From contig CM059625.1 in NCBI GenBank assembly GCA_030435675.1, positions 12,772,001 through 12,836,000 on the forward strand: 64,000 bases of DNA. The letters run 5' to 3'. The notes beneath the pieces were generated by a model that saw only the letters and a list, made by a program, of their open reading frames with translations, made no database searches and had not been told where the DNA came from. The stretch is from Steinernema hermaphroditum. Taxonomy: Eukaryota > Nematoda > Chromadorea > Rhabditida > Steinernematidae. Below, one piece after another: positions 36,384 through 51,307 of the stretch. Positions within the stretch are counted from its first letter, which is position 1. The number at the start of each line of letters is the position of its first letter. The position numbers and the translations under genes are program-made.

Positions 36384-39300
36384 GGGAAGCTGTGGCTACA
36401 GAAGATTAGATGAATATTATCACAGCCCTCAATCAGCCGATTGCCGACGGACGTTTTAGCAAATAAAGGTTCAGAGAATGAGAAATGCAGTGGAGAAAAA
36501 CTTTCCTTTGAGAGCCGCTTCTCTTGTCTGCGCGGTTTTACGAAAGTGATCTGATTGCAGGGCGCGCGCTTCACAGTAATACTCGTGAATTAGCATTTGT
36601 CATGAAAAAATCAAAACAAAATGGTCGGCGAAAGAAAGGCCGTACGCGGCGATCTCAGATTGCACACGGGAAAGGCGTGGGAAGGAGGAAAGTTGGATCA
36701 CGTATACAATTGCTGTTGTAAACTAAAGGTGCTTCAAACGATTTGGCGTACACCTTCAAAGTGCTAATGTGGCGATGATCAAAGGATGGACCGGAAATGG
36801 GTGGCGGGATCAGAGTGCGATTGAAAGCGATGAAGACAGAAGAAGCGTCGTGCGTATGAGTACCGAGAAATTCATTGATAAATAACACAAGGACATCCGA
36901 TCAGATGAGGTCTTCGGGTTCATCCAGAAAACACGACAACTGATCAATACTTTTTCTATTTACCATTGAGTGAAAGGTGTTGGTCAGAATCGCTTATCAG
37001 CTATGCATAAATAAAGCGAGGAAATGAAAATAGCCCGTTCCATGAGGATCCTGCTTCGATTTTCTTTTGCAGGTGAAATTATTTTCCGTGCCACTAACAC
37101 CGCACTTCTGGAGAAAGTACAGGGAACAGACCATAGGAATCGAGCGAAGAGGAGAAGCAGGATGGCGAAGAAGTGCATAAAGTTCGCATCAACTTTCGAA
37201 ATTTCGCAAATCGCCAGCGAAGATCGCAGTAACTGTTTGCAAATTGGCCAGATCGGTGCACTCGCATTGCCCGCAGTGCTCTCGCGCTCGCGCGCTATTC
37301 ATCCGAGAAACCGTTCTTTACACTCAGCGAGTAGGAGATTACACTCCTTCGCCCGGGCTCTCCTCGCTTATCCCCTCAGTCGGGGCCGCGTTCAGCTGGC
37401 TGCCCGCGTGCGGCGACTGCGGCCGAGCCCTCCGGATGGTTCGTCTGTATTCGCGGCCACAGTGGATGTGCGCTTCTCCGCGGCGATCCCGAATAGCAGC
37501 CAGCCTCCAACAAACATAGCCGGTCTGATGTCTCGAGCCTATCGATAAGAGAGCCGCCACCGGGCGTTACAACATCACAGTGGACTAGATGTCCGGATCT
37601 GACCGATTCTTGAGGTGAATTCATGTAGCAAGACCGGTCCTCTCCTGTCACAGCGGCTCTCTGTTCCCACGCATCCAGCAGATCTGCTCAAACAATGGCA
37701 CGATCAAGCATTTCCTGGGGCTGGATTCGAAAAGGTGCGCTCGAGATTCGAAATCAAGTGAGTTCGAAAGAATAGTTCGATTTTAAGGGCCTGATCATAG
37801 GGAATATGATATAGTGACCGAAATCTTATAACAATTACAGTGAATGTCTAGGGTATGTGGAGGTGTGGGTGGCACGGCAATTTGCGTCAATGACAGATGG
37901 TTATCATCGATCACATAGCGTTTCTTTAAGTTGCGGCCTACGGAAGCTCTGCCCTGACCACAGACGGTGAAACAGCAAACTCTTTAACGTGTTGCTACCT
38001 TCCAACCGAAACTAGACTGCCACTTTTCCATCCGCTTCGGTCAAGGCTTTTGCGTCAAGAACAGTACTTGAATCAAAAGAGGATCATTAAAATGCAGCAA
38101 ACCATGAGGACATCAGAAAAGAAAAATAACACATCGAACATTCGAGAGCTTGTAGCAAAAGTTTAAGCTATTGTATGTGACTTCATTTACATAGTCCTCG
38201 AAACTAACCTTTGAAAGTAAAGGAGAGCAAGGAAGATGGCGAAGACGGCCAGAAGTACGTACATGTCCAATTCACAAACCAACATGGCTGCACACAACAA
38301 CTGATAATTAAAATAGCTTTCGTTTCATGTACATATAGCAACGGTTCTGTGTTTGCCAAATACCATTGCAGTGAGTCGTCGGGTACCCATAGAATTAGCT
38401 AAAAATGAGAAAAGCTAAAAGGAAATAAATGTTGTTTTTATAATAATTTCTCATTACTTTCATTTATGTGTTTATTTATAAAACAGCTAGATGGAAGGAT
38501 CCCGTACTACCTATATTATCTTCGGTAGTTTGCTGATCGCTTCTCAAAAATCTTCCATTACTCGTGCTTGACAAAAATTCTAAATATTTTGTTTGCCTTT
38601 TATGTTGATGCTGTCGTCTGCTGTTGCTCCACAACAAACATAAAACTCACTGCTAAGCACTAAATACCATTCTACTGCAAGTTTCGGTCGGCTTTCAATT
38701 CACTTTCATTGGACTGGAGTTGATAGAAAAAGACAACACGAGAAACACTCCAGTAACCACATAAAGAATTGCACAATCTGGCCTCATGCAGGCCACACTG
38801 ATGTCCAACTGGTAAGACTAATTAGCAAAATCAACGCGTTAATTAGACTTTAACTCCTTATTGAAGTCCGTGTGCAGGCGGAAGTCGACGGACTGTAGAA
38901 CATATTTTCTACGATACACAACTTCGGGATTATCCTTAGCCAAACTAGATACTGCACAAATATAAATGCAGTCCTAGTGCTGTCAGCAAGAATTTTTCCG
39001 CCTGATCACGTCAAATAGTCTGTATGGTGGACTCTCTATAAGGTGTGTACTACTTTGTACTATTCAAAAATTCTTTTAAACAGCAAATGTCAACGTATAT
39101 TGTCCGAATATTCCCAATATGTCGAAGTTCTGCAATATGGAAACAAAAATTAAAAGTAAGGGTATCTAACACCTGCTTACAGCAACTACTGTAGATAGGT
39201 TAACTTCCCACGGATGTTTTGGCGATAATCTGACACTATCGTCGAATTTGTGTGTACTGTCTTTTAATCACTTGCTTTTTTGACTGACGGAGTCCTAGGC

Positions 39301-42300
39301 TAATGTTTAAACCTCTGCGACATTTTACACTTATCCTTAGGACATTTCCGAAATGAAGGAAGCTGCAAAAAAATTAACACACTCTCACCATTTGGTATGT
39401 ACTATTTCATTCGAGGAAGTCGAAGGTGTTGAAAATATAAAGACGAAATCTCTCGGAAATTGGACTTTTCACTTTGTTTTGTTCTGCACTTTCACGATCA
39501 AGGAAGCTTCGGAACGCAGTTTGTCGAGAATTGTGCGCTATGCGTTGTGTAGTTTATAAGTAGGAGAGGTTGCTATACTCCTTGTTTTATAGTTCATACA
39601 CTGTGAGGTCAAGCGTAGGCACAAGGGAAATGGAAGCAGTTCTGCAGTACATTTCGCAACTTGATTTATATTATCCATTTCAATACTCCTAGCCGAACTT
39701 TACTTCCGATAATGTTGTATTTCCATATCGTGCAAGCCGGTTTGACGCTGATGTTTCTTCACAATGAATTTTCGAAATCTAGGACATAGTCTACAAGATA
39801 TCCTCTTGATTGAACAATGAATCGTGCGAAGAGTTCGCAGAACGGTGAACTGAGGAAAACCATAAAGGTTTCTACTAGGCAGACTTCTACGGAATCCCAG
39901 TTTCATTATCGTTCCTGTTGCACATCGGCAGAATTGCCTCGAATGCTTGTGTCTCTAGGATGCAGGTGAAGAACGAAAACAATTAGTTGATACGGCATCT
40001 TCTGACACATCCAGGTGAAGACATCACAGTCACGAAGAGTCGACCCGATAACTAGTTAAGATCCTATTCGGCTAACTAATCTTTTACGCTCGGACAGGTC
40101 GCTTTACATATCTAGAATAACCTTTAGACCGTTCATCCAACAGACTTATTTTCTGGTTTAATGTAGGGTTTTCAAGGAAAATAAACCATACCATTTTACA
40201 GTGGCTTGGGCTGAAAATGAGAAATACAAGATTAATTGGTAAGAGACCCTTATATGCCCACATTAGCTGCAACTACTATGCTCATTGAGTGTTTGCATTG
40301 GGCATCACAGATTACGTCCCAGAAGAGTTGTTTCTGCAAAATTTAGTCCCTGGAAAGAGGGTCACAGAGGATTCCGTGTATTTTCAACGTGATTCATGGC
40401 TATTCGACAAATCTTCGAACACCTTGCACAAATTGCTTCCCAATGGATGCGAGTGAAGAACTGAGGAGCTAGAACAATCTGTGAAGTGGTTGGAAAGTTC
40501 GTTTTGCGCCAGCGATATATTTTCCATTATCGTAACACGTATTATCTTCATGGTTTTTTCATTGGACGCTTTTCGTTTACTTCCTTTATAAGTCACGTAT
40601 GTGGAAGGATCTGGGATGACGTCGATCGTCGCGTCAACGAAGCAACACTGAAACAGACAGACAGACTGTACGGCGATCAATTTATCAAAGACAGAGTAGA
40701 CAATCAAAAAATGAAACAGAGGAAGTGCTTTTGACAAGTAAAGACAAAAAGGTGTGTCCAATGAGAGAGGAAAGAACTGCTGCTTAGGGAATGCACAGAA
40801 CGTGGCTGACATTCAATGCCGATGACTATACAGGAGAAAGATCAACTTTCTTTGGAAGAAGCTGCTGGAGTATTAGAACGAAACAATGCAGTCTTGTATA
40901 TGTTCTTCAAGTCACTCACAAACACCATTCTTTCACATTTATACGCAGCTGTAAATTGACCGGCACTTTCACCGATCTTCGGTAGGTCTTGTCGGATGAA
41001 CTGTTCAGGGGGCAAAACAGAGAATTGTTGAATAACAAAGGGTTTATCTAAGTACCAGTACAGTTGCACCGAAGAAATCATGTTTTTGGCCGTAGAAATG
41101 AATGATTACTGTAAATGAACTTGATCAATGATAAAGGTTTAGTTCGAAAAAGAGGACTTTGGCATCAACTTCTCTAACAACAAAGAAGGGCGCATCGCAT
41201 AATAGTTTTTCAAACACCTCATAACCGGTTTTTGTTGGTAATTAACTATAAATAGTCACTGTTGGTTTGACCTTTCTTCGGAAACCGTAGAGACCAGTTT
41301 TCGTTTCGTCATTCATTACGCGCGAAGCGGAGTTCCTTCGGTTCTTTGACTTTTCAAGATCTTCAGCTAGCCGTTCGTGTTTTAGCTGCTTATTTACCAC
41401 TTGGTTTCCGTCTTTCTTTAATATATCAGATGGACATAGTGATAATACTGAGTCCTCAGTAAATTATGGCCCTTTTCTTCAAACATCTGTCGCATAAAGT
41501 AAACTGAATCTTGGTTGCTCTTTGTTCTCTTCTTAAGGAATGCTTGATAGAGATGATTACCATTCTGACGAAGGAACATTCCCACATTCATTCGCATAAA
41601 CTGAATTCGCAAAATGTCCGCAGGTGAGTGTTAAGCCAATTATTTTCGAAATTGTTCGGTTCTCATATGAGGAAAATATAAATTAACGCCGCTATCTTAA
41701 ATCCCCTGGTGGCAAGTAGCTGATCAACGAGCACCATGTGGGAGCGCGATGACTCACGCTTGGCGATCGAGATTCGAGCCATATATCGTTGGACATCAAG
41801 GATCTCGAGATGATTTTCCGTCGGTTGACACAACGTGGGGATATAACACGGGAGAGAACTGTGCGGATTTGGAAGTATTATGCCAGCGATCATAAATCGA
41901 ATGGCTAACGATTTAGCAATCCTAGGAGGAAGTAGCCATAGGGAAAGAAACATAGGGAAATGTTCAATGTGGCTACGTTCTATAATAACATTTCTGCAGG
42001 TGTACCGAGTGCCATGAAGCCTAACGGTCAAAAGTTAAGTCACACGCAGATTCAAAACAAATAAATGAAAACAAAGACGAGAAGCAAAAGGTGAGGATCA
42101 TCATTACAGTTCTGTTAGCACATCCACAAAGTTTATTGAGCCGTGATTGAAAAGCGGTAGACAATCGATAGATCTCTGTTTAAAAAATTCTAGTGTATCG
42201 GCTGCAGACAGCTAATTCAGTTGTGAATTGATCAGCTTGTCTTCCTAGCATATCATCACTTTTACCAGTATCATCCAGCAATAGATATGACTAGATTTAT

Positions 42301-45300
42301 TGGCCCACCCGTTCATAAGGAATCACACAGTTAAACAGAAATCCTCGCATTTCGATCGCTGTTGGCCAAAAAAAGTCAAACTTCAGGTGAGAATAAGTGC
42401 TTCCCTGAGAGATTTCGCAACGCTTTGCAACACAGGTTGTGTTTCAGCAAGCTATATATAAATTTAATTTTCATCTCTACCGTATAATGCGCAGCGCTAA
42501 TCCTTTGATTCACATGCACCCTTGCCCAAGGGATGAACGCATAAAATGAAACTTGGACAATAGAATGTGTTTTAAACACAACACTCGCTATTCATGGTTT
42601 ACTGGGAAGGGATTAAGCAACTCGATGATCGGTGATCCTCTCCAGGGATTCTCGGTGCTGTTTGTGTGCAACACTTCGGACCACTAGGGACAAAATGTGA
42701 TCTCTTCTCTGATCAAAGACGGGGAAATGATGCTACTTCAATGGCTCACTTATCGCAAGGCAATCAGTCCCGTGACTCGCATTCCGGTGCTTGCTTCAAT
42801 TGCATAAGATTCTATACCTTCCATGTTTATAGTTGTTAACCTACAAGAACTTGCGCTTTTTTCTGATTGTACTCTTTATACTCGATCGCAAAGCTCATCG
42901 AATGTCCTAAAAACGTTTCACTTCGCTTTGTCCTGCACTATGACGCTCGCGGAACTCTCGAAACGCGGCTTTCAGAGACGAAGGGCAACGACAAAGCCGA
43001 GTCAAAAACGTTTTGTATCCGCGCCCTTTAATTGTTACGGTGATTGTGGATTACGTAAAAGCGTGAGGTCGTGTAATTTTTTATTGTTAGAAATACAATA
43101 AAGGGCAAAAACTATAATGTGAATCAGTTGAAATCTGTGCTCTTAGAAGAGAAACTCTTCTGGTAGTAATCAGGGTTTTTCTCACCATACACCTCAAATT
43201 TGTATTTTCTGCTTTCTCTGTTTTCCTGAAAAGACCTTGAGATTTCGGAATGTTGCAGTTGTTCGTTTTTTGCTGTTCCGAAGCCGTTTTTGAATAGCTG
43301 GGAACATTTGGAATCATAGGTCATTTTTACACCCCTACCACCCTCTTCGATGCACTTTCGACTGAATATGGTCTCTAATTAAAGCTGCTTCCACGCTCCA
43401 ATTCCCAGAAGTGACGTAACGATCTGCAGCTTTTGGAAGCACTTCTCTACCGAATTTTATATGCTAATTACGTCACAACACGTTGCGTGTATATGTACTA
43501 GAGTTGTATTTGTTCTGAATGGGGGATATTTACGTTTGCGATGGTTTTTGAACGGATAGGCTATCGCATATAATTGTAAATCTCGGGGTTCGTAATCTTC
43601 AAGCATGTCACGGAGTCGCTTAAAGAGAAAAACGGAGTAGAAAAGCAGAAATCGTTCCACTGTTCACTTCCTTCCGATAATGGAAACATATATCACCATA
43701 AAGATGACTCTGCAAAGGGAAAAGTTGCGCTGACAATTCCATACAGCCTTCTGCAGCGCCTGACCTTGTTATCTTGCACAATAATTGAGCCTTCTATCAT
43801 TTTGAACCGTCGAAATCGATAGTCTGAGAGTAACTATTTCATTCGGGAAGCTCTTTGCAGAATGTTGCAGAAGACGAAGTCCTCTTATCAAAACCAAAAC
43901 TCACTTCCTTCGACCGTAAACCACAGTGACGTCACTGGTTAGAGATTGAAAGAGGTTCATTCGTGCGTTGCACACTCGACGTAGTTCCCTTCCAACTTTC
44001 TATTTTCGGGCATAATCCTTTTCATTGGAGCCAATAGCCAGTGCGTAGGTAGAGGAGCATCCACCATAGAGTGGTTTTCATTAGCATTATTCTGTGCAAC
44101 AAGATTGCTCATGCATTATGTTGAACAACGGCACCACAAGCGACCAAATTAGCGTCCATTACGGCAATATGTTTAGTGTATAAATAAAACAAATCTTGTT
44201 TCGACGAGAACAAAATCTTCTTCTGAGAACTCTGGTCGAATTATGCTAAATTCTGCAGATGCTTTTTCTGACTGCTGAGCAAAAGACACGCAGAAAAATA
44301 GGTACAGACCATGCCTTAGGGTGCACCGAACAACTATGGCGAAGACACTTTGTAGCAACCCCTTTTAAGTAATATTCTTAGAACCTGCTGACATTAAACC
44401 CATCTGATTGATTGATCTTTGTCGTTTTTTTCGCATCTTGCGATTGTGCTGCAAGGGAGTTGCATCATGGAATGCTCAATTTTACGACGTTTTAGATTGA
44501 TTCCTTAACGCCGGTCTCTTCCAGTGAGCTCCAGTTTTACGGTTGGAAAGCATGCCCATAAAGCGGGAAACTACAGTTCGATAAGACCTATTCTAAAGAA
44601 TCGCCTCGAGAAAACAAACTCTCGAAACAAAACATTTCTTTATTCTCTTGAACTGGAGTTTATTCTGCGAACATGAACCAAAAAATCCAATTTCTAATCT
44701 TTGGGTTCCGTTTCTTGCAACGTGAATCTCTCACGAATCGGTGAGAACTCCAGTGCCTGAAGAAATTTCGACCGTTCCACACGGAAACGATTCCATGGTT
44801 CTGCTAGCCGTTCTCACCGTTCGCGAGCCAACGATCGCCTAGGGGAGTCCGTGCAGAGCGACGGCCCTAGGCCATGATCTCGATGTTCGCTCCATAAACA
44901 TCTTGGGCTCGGGGCCAACAGTCGCCAGCGCGGAGCACAAAAAGTGATTACCTCCACTTCTGCCCCTGATAAGAACCTCTGCTACGCTCGAGGTTTCTTT
45001 TTTGTTTGCTAAAAGGGGCTCACACGTAGATGCACTGCCATGATCGAGGCCACCTTTCCGGGAAAGAGTGAAGCACACGACCGATAAGTAGGTATGCGAT
45101 GGACTGTTCGAGAGACAGAAAGAAAAGGGAAACTAAGCATTTTTTTGCCTCTTTCGGTCGGAATTGGCGAACTGCCGTTCAGTGACTAAGGAACTACTCA
45201 AATGTAATGTAAAGATGGACTATATCGAGAGATTCAGATCATCTGTTGACTTTTCCAGAACGAACAGAACAAACCGTTGCCCTTTCTTCGGGAGCCGTTC

Positions 45301-48300
45301 GTCTCCTTTATCGCAAGACCCCTTATCGACGCTGTAGCCCTTCGTCTCCTACCAGTAAAGTTAAACCTTTCTTGGCAAGGGCCCGTAGTATCGGATCGTA
45401 CCCATTGGCCCCGGTGCCCTTCCGGTCGACGCCGACGAGATGCTTTATCCTTATCAGTCCGCAAAGTCTCCTCTTGGCGCAAAGTTCAACAGCTCAGAGG
45501 TCACATGGGCGGCGACTAAGTATTACAATTGTGGGCATCGATAGAGCACGCTCAAACATAAATTTTTTGTTCGATGCAGTGAACAGTTTCCTCTGAGTCG
45601 TCTGTCTTCATTGGCTTGCTGAGTTGTTTCGGTGAACAGAGCTGATTGTACGCATGCATTCCCTTATCGGTTCTTACCATTGTGCGCCGCCTTCGAGATT
45701 CCGTTCGTGCATTCGATTGCTCGTTTCCCGCGTTTTGCTTCGCTCCCTTGGAGGCCTGTAAGTGTTCGCATATATCCGGCACTGAGATTAAGCTGAGTCG
45801 AGCCGAGTTGCCGTCCTCCTGGTAACTCTCACGCCCGTGGCGCGCGCAGAGAACACGCCTTTGCATTTGATTAAGCTCCTCCTCTCTAAAAATGGTGTCC
45901 TGCTCTGCGATGATTTGCCATTAGCTAGCCAAACGTTTGTGCGCGCAGATCGTCTCAGCCCGAAGGCTGCACCTCGGACCTCGTTCTCCAAAGGCCATCG
46001 TCCACAAGCATCTTCAGAAGCCTGACCGTCAACCATCAACCAACCCTGGATCCGCTACAGTAAGTTTCTTCTCCGTTTTCTAACAATCGACCCTTAATTT
46101 CCAACAAAAACTTTCCAATGCTGGCTGAGTGGGTGACTGAGTACATAGACTGCCTTCTTGACTCTTGCTCGTACCGTCTCCAGTGACATCAAGCGACGAA
46201 CAAACATTTTGGGGACGTTGTTTAAACACGCCCACAAAATTAACGCTGAGGACTCATTTGGAAGCCGTTCTTGGCACCCTTATTGCCATGTGCTCTTGCT
46301 CTTGTGCGCCGATTCGTTTGCAGAGAGGGAAATGATATTTGAAAAACCGGAATTCCGAGCATTTTTCGCGATTCACCGGAGATTCGCAGCTTAAGTTAAG
46401 CATACTTCAGAGGGTCTATGTTAATAAGCCTCCGGAGGCACTGGAGAGTGTAGAAGCACGCGGCCCAATTAGATGTAAATCGTGGTTACAATTAAAGTGA
46501 AACATCGGCCGCTAATTTCGATTGCCAATTAGCAACGTTGCAAAGCGATCGCCGCTAGTGAAATTGCATGGAAGGGCTGAACGAACGCGCGGCTGCATGA
46601 TGGCGCTGGAAACGGTAACCAAGTGGCGTTTTCTGATGCGGAGGCCTGAAGATTAGAGACCGTAGATGAAGTGGCCGTAGACAACAAATAGTCGGAGAAG
46701 TTTAACCTCCAAATTTGCCGGCTCCAATAACAACTGACTGCGATCATCGGCCGGTGATGCTCTGCCGCCGGCGGCGCCGCTGTCTGTGACGTATGGCTAT
46801 GATCTGTGCGTTTGACGCGCGTTCAAGTATCTTAGGATAACTAATGATTCGTCGCTGGGCAGCCGATGAGCCAAGCGAATGTTCAAAGCTGTGATGGGTG
46901 CACTCCCCCTCGGTTCGCCTTCGGTCTACTCGTTTGCTTCCGTTTCCGTGTTGTGGCGTGCTGAAACTCCAACGCACTCAAAATCCAGTTTCACATTTGA
47001 ATAAGCGACGGAGTGAGTGCTGTTTTGTCAAAGTTCACTCTCCTTTCGCCGCATGTCCACCGTTACCCGTAGCCGTTTCCCCTTTTCATTTTTCACTTTC
47101 CGCTTTGTCGTTCTTTACACGGGAAAGATGAGAGTCGTTCCGCTCGGTGGTGTTGCAATGTGGCATCGTTGCAGCGGAGGCCGGTGATTAGCTACTGATT
47201 AGCGTCAAGGGCAGCAGTGATGTGCCGAGAATCGCGGTCCGGTTCGGGCAACATAAACGGCGCTCCAAGGGGCAGGAAGCGGCAGAAAGGGCGAAGAAAC
47301 GAACTCCACGGCGATGTCGCTCTGTCGGTCCATCGGTCGGTCGCGGGTGCTGTTTGAGACGATGATGATAAGGGTGACGAGCGACAGAAAAGACGAGGAA
47401 AAAGAAGAAAGAACGCGAGTGCGCGAAGCATGGAAGTTCGGTCGAAGTGAGCGCGTTGCACCCCGCTGTTCGCAAGGAACATCGGCCACGAACTTTCCGA
47501 CTACCACCGCACTCATGCACACTTCTCCGCTGCCGCGCACTCGAGCCGTCGGCGACAGAAGCACACTCGCTGGTGAAGAAGAGCGAAGAAAAGACTTCAT
47601 CGTTCAGTCATTCATCGCCTTGCTCCCTCGGGCTGCACAGAGAGCGCTCGCACGCAGCGGAAAAACGCTGGTGTCGTCGTCGCCCTTGGCGGCATTCGCG
47701 CCGCAGCCGGGAGGACATCGCTTTCGGTGGTGCTGGAGTTGGTCGTTCACTCTGCGGCCGCTCTCTGTCCCTTCGGATGCGGTGTTGCGACAGACGCAAC
47801 TCTGCTGGGAATCCGCGGTCTCTTTTGTCCGGTTACAAAACGCTTCTGTCTCCGTCTCTTTCGGCTCGACGGTATCCCTTTCGCGAGTCACCACCCATCT
47901 TCCCGCAACCGTCGCGGTGGTCTCCGCAGTGAGAGGTTTTTGGCAACCAATGATCACACCATCGATCGCAGCCACCAGCTGCTATCATTCAATCACCAAA
48001 CATTCACTTCCCGACGGTCCACTTGATATGCGCCGTCGGCGACGTCTCGCAGTCGCGATCTCCCGCATTATCCCTTCGCTGACCCTCGAACTTCCCTTAG
48101 AACAATTACCGTGTTGGCGCTAAGAGTTCAAAAACAGCTGATAGCGCGGATCGAGGCCACGCCCATCTTATGAAAGCATTTCGCCGGCGCCAAAACGATC
48201 GCACTCTGACTGTCCCCTTCCGCTCGGCTCGGACGCGCCAATGTATCAGTTGATAAGTGGTTCTGAACTTAAATCGCTCGCAATTTAATCTGCTGCACTT

Positions 48301-49176
48301 CCTAATCGCTCGGCTGTTGTTCTTCGCCGAGTACTTTTACTCGGGCTCCCGTCCTCTCTCGGCATTCTCTCCACTTTTCGCCGCTCTCTTCGACGACCGA
48401 CTGAGAGCGATCAGTGACGTTTCTGACGCGCGCGACTGATAGTGCGACTTGCTGACTTGGAGTCTCTGCCATCTTCTCCATGCAATCGATACGATCGAAC
48501 CACACACGCGCTAAATCGACCCCATCATCAGTGTCTCCCCTCTCGCTCACAGTCCTCGCCTTCACTCTCGCCCGCTTCGCACAAGCGTTTGTTTGGAAAC
48601 CGAATTTGCGCTCCGCTTTGGCCTTCGGCGATGATCGCGCGGCTGGTACGCTTCTTCTCTACTCATCAGCTGTAGAACCCCGTGACATCAGGTCGATATT
48701 TGATCAATTTCTCTTAAAAAAGGCCCTTCCCCTACTAAGTGACAGCCGTGCGTGATTGATAGTCTCGTACTAAGACAGGATAGGGCATCCACTTCAGAGA
48801 TTACGCTGGCTGGTGTCCCCTTAACACGGTACTCTGTCGATTACTGCCTATTGCATCAGTATTGATGCGGTCGAATCACCCAGTAGGACACAAACTCCAA
48901 AATACTTTTGGTTCGCAAACGTTGCGCGTTTCGCGTTGCTGCGGTTCTCGATTACTTGCGTTGCGCCACTCAGAATGTCGAGTTCACGCATGGGTGTAGG
49001 TTTCCCTTTTTGTCGCTGCCCCCGTGCGCGCAATAATTATTAATTGTCAGTTTTGTTTCTCTTTCTTCGACTCCTCTAATCGTGTTTTTTCTCTCTCTTA
49101 AAGGTATAATCCACTGGTGAACCAGTTGAGTTCCCAACACCGACCAAACTCGTTTGCAAAATATAGATTATTGAAA
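36384..49176. other. Long gene-poor region
   Basis: About 12.8 kb with no recognised gene. 37-46 kb is mostly AT-rich with scattered short frames. 47.2-48.7 kb is conspicuously G+C-rich and carries long overlapping frames on both strands (including a 269-codon one at 47314-48123), which look like composition artefacts. Given its position, the right half may be the regulatory region or 5' non-coding exons of the HLH-30-like gene; a donor-like CTACAGTAAGT occurs near 46061. Confidence 0.45.
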
Positions 49177-51307
49177 ATGTACGGTCCAACAAGTCGCAAT
49201 GCGGCTGTTCCAAAGGATATATATCAGGTACCGCATCGGCACTCGCAGATCCCTAAAAAGGGCGTTCTTTAGACGGATCCAGACCGGCAGAATCGACACT
49301 CGCGATCAGCTGAGTCCTCAGAGATCATTTTCTCCGACAGTCCGCGCTCTTTCAACAACAACGAGGTGGGCGAAAGCGCGGTCGCCGCCCAGACTGATCG
49401 CTAGACTATCTTTAGCTCGAGGACTACATCATAGACGAAGTGCTCTCGTACGAGGACGAAGTTCGCAGCGGAACCAGCAACAAACCTGGTCAAGTGAGTT
49501 TCGTTGAGCTAGGGTTTCACTTCCACCATGCGCGCGATCACCACTTAAATCGATTGTTTTGATGTGACGTACCTATTGGCGATATATTTGCCGAATGTGT
49601 ATGTTGTCGGTCTCCTTTGTTTGAAGTCGTGGTGTCGCAGATTTTTGATCCTCTATAGGGCTCTCTCGATTGATAAGCATGGGTCAGAAATTCACACTCC
49701 CCCTTCCTGTCCGATCGCTGGCCGTGAATTCCGCTCATCGGCCGTTCGTTTCAGCTGCCAGCCAGTTTCTCTTGTTCCGACAACCTGACGGGAATGTCAA
49801 ATAACCCTCGAACTTCTTCCAGCCGCCCCATCAACGCCACCGGATCATCAGGTACCTTGCCGCCCCAAAGCTCCGCGAACCGTGAATGCCCTTTAGGCAA
49901 CTCTGTGCAGAGCGGCTCGCCGGCGAGAACAATTCCCATCCAATCACCTCTGGCCTCCTCGTCTTTTCGGCAGATCGTCTCTTCGAGTGCACCTTCGTCG
50001 AGTCTCGACATGGAGGCCCTCGTGCGCGGCTCCAATCCGTCTCAGCTGCCACAGCACCACGGAAACGGCGGTCAGACTCCGGGCTCCAACGATGAATTCT
50101 TCCGCGATCGACGCAAGAAAGACATTCACAACATGAGTAGGTTCCTAGTCGTCGACGCTCTACTCACCGAAAGATCGTTTCAGTCGAAAGGCGCCGCCGG
50201 TACAACATCAACGACCGAATTAAAGAACTCGGACTCATGCTGCCGAAACACTCAGCCGAGTAAGTGAAGTGTGAACCGACAATAAATTGAGTCAATTGCT
50301 TGTAGGGACATCAAACTGAACAAAGGAACAATTCTGAAGGCGTCCTGTGATTATATCCGCCAGCTTCAGCGGGACCGCGACATGTACGCGAAGCAGCATT
50401 CGCAGAACGCGAAGATCGAACGACAGTACGCCGACCGAATCCGGGTAAGTCGCCCTCCGAACTGTCCAGTGGATTACAGTACCCCCTCAGGAACTCGAAG
50501 CTCAACTGGAAAAGCACGGAGTCGCCGTGCCTCCTACCTCACTGCCCCCTTTTCATCCTCCCAACGTGCTTTCGCCCGCGCGAACGATCAAGCAAGAGCC
50601 GTTCGACGACCCATCGCCTTCAGCAACGCCTACAGGTTCTCTGGTAAGCAACGATCCTCCCTTATCTTTAAAAATCTTCTTTTACTGCTAAGGGCGCAAA
50701 GTTCACGTTTTTTGATCTCTTAAGGTGGTCGCCGGACCGAGACAGTAAACAAACATAAATTAAACACCAAATAGCTCAGTGGATCAAAACGTAATTTGCA
50801 GCCTTCCCAAGGATTCATGTCGCAATTGTCGGAAATGCAAATCGCAAGCCCCGTCAGCTCGTATGGTCGCAGCCCGATGAACTCCGGTCTCCAGTACTTC
50901 ACCCCCTCCAACGATAGCCCCCTGAGTCCCCCCGTCCCCGGTATGAGAGGACATGTCTCAACGGCGTCCAACTCGGAGTACGGTACCCCGTCGTCCACAA
51001 CCGCCTGGCCCAACACTGGTATCCACCAAAATATCCCCTTTCACGATCTCGCCATGGATGATATAACTTCGCTGCAGGTTGGTGACAACTACATGCTTTT
51101 TCCACCGCTCGGCCTCTAAACAGCCATCTCTCTCTGTGTCAGACTGGTAACCCGCTGCTCCAGGGCGATCCCATGATTTCGGCCGGCTGCTTCCCTCATA
51201 GTCAAATGAGTCCTGACATCCAGTGGGATCAAGCGGGCTTCTCTCCTGACTCCAACGTGCACCAGGCGGCAGCCACTTCCACTTGCTCGCACATGGACTT
51301 CTCTTAG
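49177..51307 (+). CDS. hlh-30: HLH-30/MiT-TFE family bHLH-leucine-zipper transcription factor
   Basis: Regulator of autophagy, lysosome and stress genes through E-box/CLEAR sites (family knowledge for TFEB and HLH-30). Nine exons in agreeing phase: 49177-49227, 49273-49365, 49416-49493, 49755-50136, 50184-50259, 50306-50444, 50491-50643, 50802-51077, 51143-51307, about 470 residues. [15 protein letters not shown] corresponds to the conserved MiT activation segment. The basic region and helix 1 read [20 protein letters not shown], then [11 protein letters not shown]; helix 2 is [20 protein letters not shown], followed by the zipper. A sumoylation-type IKQEP lies after the zipper. The C-terminus is Ser/Pro-rich and ends SCSHMDFS-like (TCSHMDFS). 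The gene-poor flanks suggest large regulatory regions. Confidence 0.93.

Noticed and set aside
47314..48123. 269-codon open frame on the plus strand
   Set aside because: It is Arg/Ser/Pro-rich, overlaps long frames on the other strand, shows no family resemblance and lies in G+C-rich sequence where long frames arise by chance.
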